Source: Clostridia bacterium (GTDB taxonomy: Bacteria > Bacillota > Clostridia > Oscillospirales > Acutalibacteraceae). From it: DNA of 10,166 nucleotides. The position numbers and the translations under genes are program-made. Location of the stretch: positions 1-10,166 of the forward strand of contig CAAGGN010000083.1 of assembly GCA_900769375.1 (NCBI GenBank), read 5' to 3'. Below are positions 5,203-10,166 of this stretch, piece by piece; positions within the stretch are counted from its first letter, which is position 1; the number at the start of each line of letters is the position of its first letter. The notes below the pieces were generated by a model that did no database searches, had not been told where the DNA came from, and saw nothing but the letters and a program-made list of their open reading frames with translations.

Positions 5203-6543
5203 TTATTTTGAAATACGAGCGATAAGCTCTTCCCTTAAATCTTCATAACCGGGTTTTCCGAGAAGGGCGAACATATTTTTCTTATATGCCTCAACGCCGG
5301 GTTGGTCGAAGGGGTTAACGCCTAAAACATAACCGGAAACGGCGCATGCCTTTTCGAAGAAATAGATAAGACGACCAAGGTTTTCCTCATCGGCTTTAGA
5401 TAGGGTTATAACGAGATTTGGTACGCCGCCGTCAACGTGGGCAAGTACGGTTCCCTCAAAGGCCTTTTCGTTAACAAATGACATTGTTTTTCCTGCAAGG
5501 AAATTAAGACCGTCACCATTATCCTCGGCTTCTTCAATAACTATATCCTTTCCGTTATCCTTAATATCAACAACGGTTTCAAACATAAGACGGGTGCCGT
5601 CCTGAATATACTGACCCATTGAGTGAAGGTCGGTAGAGAAGGTTACGGAAGCGGGGAAAATACCCTTTTGCTCCTTGCCTTCGCTCTCGCCGTAAAGCTG
5701 CTTAAACCATTCTGCCATCATAGTGAAACGGGGCTGATAGTTGGCAAGGATTTCAACCGATTTACCCTTTCTATGAAGCGCGTTGCGAACTGCCGCATAT
5801 TTATAGCAAAGGTTTTTATCCATATCGGGAATATCGTAATCCCTTGCGCCGTCCTGCGCGCCCTTCATAAGCGCATCGATATCTCCGCCTGCAACGGCGA
5901 TGGGCAATAGGCCAACTGCTGTTAAAACGGAAAATCTTCCGCCAACATCATCGGGGATAACGAAGGTTTCGTAACCCTTTTCGTCGGCAACCTTTTTAAG
6001 AGTGCCTCTTGCTTTATCTGTGGTGCAATAAATACGCTTTGCAGCTTCTTCCTCACCGTATCTTTCCTCAAGATATTTTCTAAAAACTCTGAAGGCAACG
6101 GCGGGCTCGGTGGTAGTTCCCGATTTGGAAATTACATTAACCGAAACTCTTTTGCCTTCGCATAAACTCAAAAGGTCTGAAAGCTCGCTGCCTGAAATAC
6201 TGTTGCCCGAAAAATAAACCTCGGGAACACCCTTCCTGGTAGAATTATAATAAGTTCCTTTTAAAAACTCAATTGCGGCGCGAGCGCCGAGATATGAGCC
6301 GCCGATACCTATAACTATGAAAACATCGGTATCGTTTTTAATCTTTTCTGCCGCCTTCTTTATGCGGGAAAATTCTTCTTTATCGTAGTTCACGGGAAGG
6401 TCAATCCAACCGAGGAAATCGTTACCCTTACCGCTTTTCTCTTTAAGGGCGGTATGGGCGGATAAAATCTCGGGGGATAACGCCTTTATTTCGTCCTCCC
6501 CAATAAAATTTTCTGCGTACTTGTAACTAAAATCTAATGCCAT
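5203..6543 (-). CDS. pgi: Glucose-6-phosphate isomerase
   Basis: This cytoplasmic glycolytic enzyme interconverts glucose 6-phosphate and fructose 6-phosphate. At 446 residues it matches the usual bacterial Firmicutes size (about 450). Visible motifs are the sugar-phosphate-binding VIGIGGSYLGARA (78-90) and VISKSGTTTEPA (138-149), the signature DVGGRFSVLTAVG (199-211), the catalytic glutamate region LYGESEGK (E286), the FSTDLHSMGQYIQDG block (302-316) and the C-terminal signature NPFDQPGVEAYKK with its catalytic lysine. ATG follows AAAGGAG by about 11 nt. A sigma-A-like promoter lies directly upstream, so it can be expressed apart from the carboxypeptidase gene before it. The small P-loop gene follows on the same strand. 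Confidence 0.98.
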   Translation of the reverse strand: MALDFSYKYAENFIGEDEIKALSPEILSAHTALKEKSGKGNDFLGWIDLPVNYDKEEFSRIKKAAEKIKNDTDVFIVIGIGGSYLGARAAIEFLKGTYYNSTRKGVPEVYFSGNSISGSELSDLLSLCEGKRVSVNVISKSGTTTEPAVAFRVFRKYLEERYGEEEAAKRIYCTTDKARGTLKKVADEKGYETFVIPDDVGGRFSVLTAVGLLPIAVAGGDIDALMKGAQDGARDYDIPDMDKNLCYKYAAVRNALHRKGKSVEILANYQPRFTMMAEWFKQLYGESEGKEQKGIFPASVTFSTDLHSMGQYIQDGTRLMFETVVDIKDNGKDIVIEEAEDNGDGLNFLAGKTMSFVNEKAFEGTVLAHVDGGVPNLVITLSKADEENLGRLIYFFEKACAVSGYVLGVNPFDQPGVEAYKKNMFALLGKPGYEDLREELIARISK

Positions 6544-6573
6544 GGTAAAAATTTCTCCTTTTTTTCTAATTCC

Positions 6574-6602
6574 ATTTTACTATATTTTCCCCACCATTGC
6601 AA
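6574..6602 (-). promoter_or_regulatory. Sigma-A-like promoter of pgi
   Basis: On the minus strand TTGCAA (6597-6602) is separated by 17 bp from TAAAAT (6574-6579), about 30 bp before the pgi start codon. Hexamers and spacing fit the housekeeping consensus. No hairpin terminator separates it from the upstream carboxypeptidase gene, so read-through is also possible. Confidence 0.65.
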
Positions 6603-6634
6603 GTAGTAATATCAATATAACTGAATATTTTTAT

Positions 6635-7786
6635 TTAGAGGGTAACAAGCCCCGACAAGAGCCATTTAAGCGCCGTAAAAAAACTCATTTTTTCGACGTT
6701 TTCCGCCGCGGTTATATCTATGCTTCCTATCTGCTCATCCCCCATAAAAATATCTATATTCCCCACCTTATCGCCCTTTCTTACGGGGGCCTCTATATCC
6801 TCTTTAAGATTAACCTCCTGCCTTATTTCTTTGCCATCATTTTTCTTTAAAAGAAGTTTTAAAACCCCATCTGCTTTGGCATTAAATTCCTTCTTTTCAC
6901 CGTCATCTATTTCTACCGAAAAGGCCTCTGTTTTTTCGGGGTGAATTTCGGTAAGAGAAAAGTTTGCGAAACCGTAATTAAGTAGTTTTTTAGCGCCTTC
7001 AAACCTATCGTTTGTGGTTTCGCTTCCCATTATTACCGCAATAAATTCGGTGCCGTCCCGCATTGCAGAAGCCGAAAGGCAGTAACCCGCCGTAGATGTG
7101 GTGCCCGTTTTAAGCCCTGTGGTACCCTCATAAAATCTGACAAGTTTATTGGTGTTCACAAGTTCGCTTTCCCCACCTCTGAGGGAATCCATCCAAACGG
7201 TTGTATATTGCTTGATAAGTTCGTGTTTAATAAGTTCGCAGGACATTATGGCAACATCGTGGGCGGTGGAATAATGCCCCTCGGCATCAAGTCCCGTGCA
7301 GTTGATGAAATTAGTGTTATTCATACCAAGGGTTTTTGCTTTTTCGTTCATCATTGCTACAAAGCCCTCTTCGCTTCCCGCAATGGCCTCCCCGAGTACA
7401 ACAGTAGCATCGTTAGCCGAGGCGATTACCGTGGCTTTCAACAGGTCATCCACCGTCATCGCTTCCCCCGGTTCGAGCCAGATTTGAGAGCCGCCCATAC
7501 CGGCGGCGTGGTCACTGCAAGTGAGAACATCTTCGAGATTTAAAGTTTTATTATCAATGGCTTCCATCACGAGTAAAAGGGACATAATTTTAGTGATGGA
7601 AGCAGGGGCGGTTTTTTCATCAATATTATTTTCATAAAGTATGGTTTTTGTGTATGGCTCCATAAGTATCGCCGATTTACCCTTGATTTCTAAATTTGTT
7701 CCCTCGGCTTTAGCTTTTACGGGATAAAACCCCGTAATCATTATAAATGCCAAACAAAAAGATAAAAATTTTGCAAAAATTTTCAT
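6635..7786 (-). CDS. dacF: D-alanyl-D-alanine carboxypeptidase (DacF/PBP5 type, peptidase S11)
   Basis: This low-molecular-weight penicillin-binding protein removes the terminal D-alanine from peptidoglycan stem peptides on the outer face of the membrane. Its 383 residues begin with a signal peptide (MKIFAKFLSFCLAFIMITGF, cleavage probably near AKA-EG). The S11 domain, about 30-260, carries all three active-site motifs: S63-x-x-K66 (PASITK), S123-A-N125 and K226-T-G228. A PBP5 C-terminal beta domain follows at about 275-365. The last segment, FFTALKWLLSGLVTL, is a hydrophobic or amphipathic helix that should anchor the protein to the membrane. ATG follows AGGGGG by about 7 nt. It is divergent from the DUF1846 gene across 146 bp; I found no convincing minus-strand promoter there. 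In Bacillus, dacF is forespore-expressed, but the sequence does not distinguish vegetative from sporulation roles, so the symbol is provisional. Confidence 0.94.
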   Translation of the reverse strand: MKIFAKFLSFCLAFIMITGFYPVKAKAEGTNLEIKGKSAILMEPYTKTILYENNIDEKTAPASITKIMSLLLVMEAIDNKTLNLEDVLTCSDHAAGMGGSQIWLEPGEAMTVDDLLKATVIASANDATVVLGEAIAGSEEGFVAMMNEKAKTLGMNNTNFINCTGLDAEGHYSTAHDVAIMSCELIKHELIKQYTTVWMDSLRGGESELVNTNKLVRFYEGTTGLKTGTTSTAGYCLSASAMRDGTEFIAVIMGSETTNDRFEGAKKLLNYGFANFSLTEIHPEKTEAFSVEIDDGEKKEFNAKADGVLKLLLKKNDGKEIRQEVNLKEDIEAPVRKGDKVGNIDIFMGDEQIGSIDITAAENVEKMSFFTALKWLLSGLVTL

Positions 7787-7855
7787 AAATGGTCCCCCTA
7801 ATTTTCGTATCAGTAATTGCTATGCATAAAAATCTTAAAATATTTCTCAAAACAC

Positions 7856-7884
7856 TTGAAAGAGCAGTCCTATTTTGGTATACT
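7856..7884 (+). promoter_or_regulatory. Sigma-A promoter of the DUF1846-metY operon
   Basis: TTGAAA (7856-7861), a 17-bp spacer and TATACT (7879-7884) make a near-consensus housekeeping promoter. It lies about 50 bp before the DUF1846 start codon. A nearby TATAAT (7885-7890) lacks a correctly spaced -35. The short leader shows no riboswitch fold, so no S-box-type control is apparent. Confidence 0.7.
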
Positions 7885-7932
7885 TATAATGATTTGTTAT
7901 ATAATATATATTTCAGGCAAAGAGGTAATAAA

Positions 7933-9417
7933 ATGGGGAAAATAGGATTTGACAATAGTGAATATATCCGACTTCAATCTCAAAAAATACGAGATAGAAT
8001 AGATATGTTCGGCGGAAAACTTTATATGGAGTTCGGCGGAAAGCTTTTTGATGATTATCATGCTTCCCGCGTGCTTCCGGGTTTTGAGCCCGATTCCAAG
8101 GTTAAAATGCTTCTGAATCTTAAGGACGATGCGGAAATCGTTATCGTTATCAATGCGGATGCTATCGAAAAGAATAAGCGCCGCGGCGACCTTGGTATTA
8201 CCTATGACCTTGAAACCCTTCGCCTTATTGATGCCTTCAGAAATATAGGTCTTTATGTGGGCAGTGTTGTTATCACCTGCTTTACGGGTCAGCACCTTGC
8301 CCTCGCCTTTGAAAAACGCCTTAAAAATTTAGGTATCAATGTTTACCGTCACTATCCTATTCACGATTATCCCGCTAATATCCCTCTTATAGTAAGCGAC
8401 GAGGGCTTCGGTAAAAATGATTATATTGAAACCAAAAGAAAGCTCGTTGTGGTTACTGCCCCCGGTCCCGGAAGCGGCAAAATGGCTACCTGCCTTTCCC
8501 AGCTTTATCAAGAGCACCAAAGGGGCATCAAAGCGGGCTATGCCAAGTTTGAGACCTTCCCGATTTGGAATCTTTCCCTAAAGCACCCCGTAAACGTTGC
8601 CTACGAGGCCGCAACCGCCGACCTGAAGGACGTTAATATGCTTGACCCCTTCCACCTTGATGCCTATGGCAAAACTGCAGTTAACTATAACCGCGATATT
8701 GAGATTTTCCCCGTGCTAAACGCTATGATGGAAAAAATTCTCGGCGAATCCCCCTATAAAAGTCCCACAGATATGGGCGTTAATATGGCGGGTTTTGCCA
8801 TTAAGGATAACGACGCAGTGATTGAAGCTGCTCACGGTGAAATTCTTCGCCGCTATTATAACGCCCTTTGCTCTGTAAGGCAGGGTATGGGCGATCAGGC
8901 GGAAGTCAATAAAATCGAGCTTCTTATGAATCAGCTTGGTATTACCACGGATTTTCGTCCCGTAGTTAAGGCGGCTCTCCAAAAGGCAGAATTAACGGGA
9001 GGCCCCGCCACCGCTATTGAGCTTTCGGACGGTACCGTTATAACGGGCAAAACCTCCTCCCTTCTCGGCGCATCCTCGTCAATGCTCCTTAATACTCTTA
9101 AGGTTTTGGCAGGTATTCCCGATGATATTGAACTTCTTTCCCCCACCATTATCGAACCTATTCAGAAGATGAAAACGGGTGTCCTTGGAAACCATAATCC
9201 CCGTCTTCATATAGACGAACTTCTCATCGCCCTTTCTATCTGCGCGGTAACCAATGATACCGCCCGAAAAGCCCTCGACCAGATAGATAAACTCAGAGGT
9301 CTTGAGGCCCATTCAACCGTAATTTTATCAAGAGTCGATGAGCAGACCTTTAGAAAGCTCGGGGTTAACATTACCTGCGAGCCCAAGTATCAAACAAAAA
9401 AACTTTATCACGCGTGA
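7933..9417 (+). CDS. UPF0371 / DUF1846 family protein, function unknown
   Basis: This 494-residue cytoplasmic protein matches the DUF1846 (UPF0371) family across its whole length. Characteristic stretches include IGFDNSEYIRLQSQKIRDRI at the start, YMEFGGKLFDDYHASRVLPG (31-50), INADAIEKNKRRGDLGITYD (73-92) and GLYVGSVVIT (106-115). A Walker-A-like APGPGSGKM lies at 176-184; it lacks the first glycine and the final Ser/Thr of a true P-loop. The family is widespread in Firmicutes and, as far as I know, has no established biochemical role. I start it at ATG 7933, after AGAGGT; the frame stays open 48 codons further upstream, but that stretch lies across the promoter and has no ribosome binding site. 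An O-acetylhomoserine sulfhydrylase gene begins 10 bp after its stop codon, with its ribosome binding site overlapping the TGA, so the two are almost certainly one operon. Confidence 0.94.
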   Translation: MGKIGFDNSEYIRLQSQKIRDRIDMFGGKLYMEFGGKLFDDYHASRVLPGFEPDSKVKMLLNLKDDAEIVIVINADAIEKNKRRGDLGITYDLETLRLIDAFRNIGLYVGSVVITCFTGQHLALAFEKRLKNLGINVYRHYPIHDYPANIPLIVSDEGFGKNDYIETKRKLVVVTAPGPGSGKMATCLSQLYQEHQRGIKAGYAKFETFPIWNLSLKHPVNVAYEAATADLKDVNMLDPFHLDAYGKTAVNYNRDIEIFPVLNAMMEKILGESPYKSPTDMGVNMAGFAIKDNDAVIEAAHGEILRRYYNALCSVRQGMGDQAEVNKIELLMNQLGITTDFRPVVKAALQKAELTGGPATAIELSDGTVITGKTSSLLGASSSMLLNTLKVLAGIPDDIELLSPTIIEPIQKMKTGVLGNHNPRLHIDELLIALSICAVTNDTARKALDQIDKLRGLEAHSTVILSRVDEQTFRKLGVNITCEPKYQTKKLYHA

Positions 9418-9427
9418 GGTGCAAATT

Positions 9428-10166
9428 ATGAGTAAATATGATATTGAAACAAAATGCGTTCAAGGCGGTTACACTCCCGGTAACGGTGAGCCCCGCCAGA
9501 TTCCCATTATCCAGAGCACTACCTTTAAGTATGCTACCAGCGAGGATATGGGTAAACTTTTCGATTTAGAGGCATCGGGCTATTTCTATACCCGCCTTCA
9601 GAATCCCACCAATGATTCTGTTGCCGCTAAAATCTGCGATATGGAAGGCGGCACCGCCGCTATGCTTACCTCTTCAGGTCAGGCGGCAAATTTCTATTCC
9701 GTATTTAATATTGCTTCCTGCGGCGACCATATAGTTGCTTCTTCCGCAATTTACGGCGGCACCTATAACCTTTTCTCCGTTACAATGAAAAAGATGGGTA
9801 TCGAATTCACCTTCGTTACCCCCGACTGCACCGATGAAGAATTGGAAGCCGCATTTAAGCCCAATACCAAGGCGGTTTTCGGCGAAACCGTTGCTAACCC
9901 CGCCCTTTCGGTTTTGGATATTGAAAGATTTGCCAACGCGGCTCACGCTCACGGCGTACCCCTTATTATTGATAATACCTTTGCAACCCCCGTTAACTGC
10001 CGTCCTTTCGAATGGGGCGCAGATATTGTAACCCACTCCACCACAAAATATATGGACGGTCACGGCGCAGGGGTTGGCGGTTGTATTGTTGATTCGGGTA
10101 AATTTGACTGGACCAAATATCCCGAAAAGTATGCCGGTCTTTGCACCCCCGACGATAGTTACCACG
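9428..10166 (+). CDS. metY: O-acetylhomoserine sulfhydrylase (MetY-like), 3' end outside the window
   Basis: This PLP-dependent enzyme of the Cys/Met metabolism family is predicted to make homocysteine from O-acetylhomoserine and sulfide, in the direct sulfhydrylation route to methionine. The 246 residues present are an intact N-terminal 55-60% of a protein of about 425-430. Visible motifs are YTRLQNPTND (54-63, cofactor phosphate contact from the partner subunit), LTSSGQAA (80-87, phosphate-binding loop), IYGGTYNLF (108-116, with the PLP-stacking tyrosine), IIDNTFATP (180-188, with the Asp that pairs with the PLP ring nitrogen) and HSTTKYMDGHG (203-213), in which K207 forms the Schiff base. 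The frame runs open to the last base. ATG follows GAGGTG, which overlaps the stop of the DUF1846 gene 10 bp upstream. Cystathionine gamma-synthase and methionine gamma-lyase are relatives; the TTFKYATSEDM start and HSTTKYMDGHG favour the sulfhydrylase. Confidence 0.93.
   Translation, partial: MSKYDIETKCVQGGYTPGNGEPRQIPIIQSTTFKYATSEDMGKLFDLEASGYFYTRLQNPTNDSVAAKICDMEGGTAAMLTSSGQAANFYSVFNIASCGDHIVASSAIYGGTYNLFSVTMKKMGIEFTFVTPDCTDEELEAAFKPNTKAVFGETVANPALSVLDIERFANAAHAHGVPLIIDNTFATPVNCRPFEWGADIVTHSTTKYMDGHGAGVGGCIVDSGKFDWTKYPEKYAGLCTPDDSYH

Noticed and set aside
7789..7932. 48-codon N-terminal extension of the DUF1846 protein
   Set aside because: It overlaps the promoter, lacks a ribosome binding site and does not match the family start (MGKIGFDN).
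9674..10165. Long minus-strand open frame across the metY-like gene
   Set aside because: The plus-strand frame carries every MetY motif, including the PLP lysine; the antisense frame is a codon-bias shadow.

Overview
The window looks like chromosomal DNA from a low- to mid-GC anaerobic Firmicute of class Clostridia, probably a gut or rumen lineage. The evidence is a glycyl radical enzyme with its radical-SAM activase, strong GGAGG-type ribosome binding sites, a DacF/PBP5-type carboxypeptidase, a UPF0371 (DUF1846) protein and an O-acetylhomoserine sulfhydrylase. There are no tRNA or rRNA genes, CRISPR arrays or transposase genes. I cannot name a genus.

Region 1 (1-131) is non-coding and rich in inverted repeats: a short hairpin, a perfect 16-bp-arm hairpin that reads as a terminator on the minus strand, and a REP-like palindrome (ACACAG..CTGTGT). 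This palindrome overlaps the stop codon of the neighbouring gene.

Region 2 (132-4113) is a small self-contained catabolic module. A minus-strand AraC/RhaS-like regulator, with a slightly short and altered C-terminus, is divergent from a plus-strand operon. The operon encodes a compact 697-residue glycyl radical enzyme of the dehydratase-like (PFL2/glycerol dehydratase) branch and its activating enzyme; the two genes overlap by 8 bp. The divergent gap carries a good -10 box, no good -35 box, and two ATTTTAC repeats 21 bp apart, which would suit AraC-type activation. A bidirectional terminator closes the module. The enzyme keeps the Cys-x-Glu thiyl/acid-base pair and the radical glycine. By eye it lacks two of the substrate-binding residues of glycerol dehydratase, so its substrate is an open question. 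It is the best candidate here for an undescribed activity.

Region 3 (4114-4742) holds two small minus-strand genes: a 56-residue acidic/basic helical protein resembling the short Spo0A-C-terminal-like proteins of Clostridia, and an 80-residue XRE-type HTH regulator. A strong hairpin terminator for the next gene follows.

Region 4 (4743-7786, minus) is housekeeping: dacF-like D,D-carboxypeptidase, then pgi, then a small P-loop protein of unknown function. pgi has its own sigma-A-like promoter.

Region 5 (7856-10166, plus) starts with a well-formed sigma-A promoter. It drives a UPF0371/DUF1846 protein and, 10 bp downstream, an O-acetylhomoserine sulfhydrylase gene cut by the window end. The tight spacing suggests that the uncharacterised DUF1846 protein is co-expressed with sulfur amino-acid synthesis. 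Regions 4 and 5 use more C-ending codons (CCC, GCC, ACC) than the AT-richer regions 2 and 3, so the latter may be accessory DNA.
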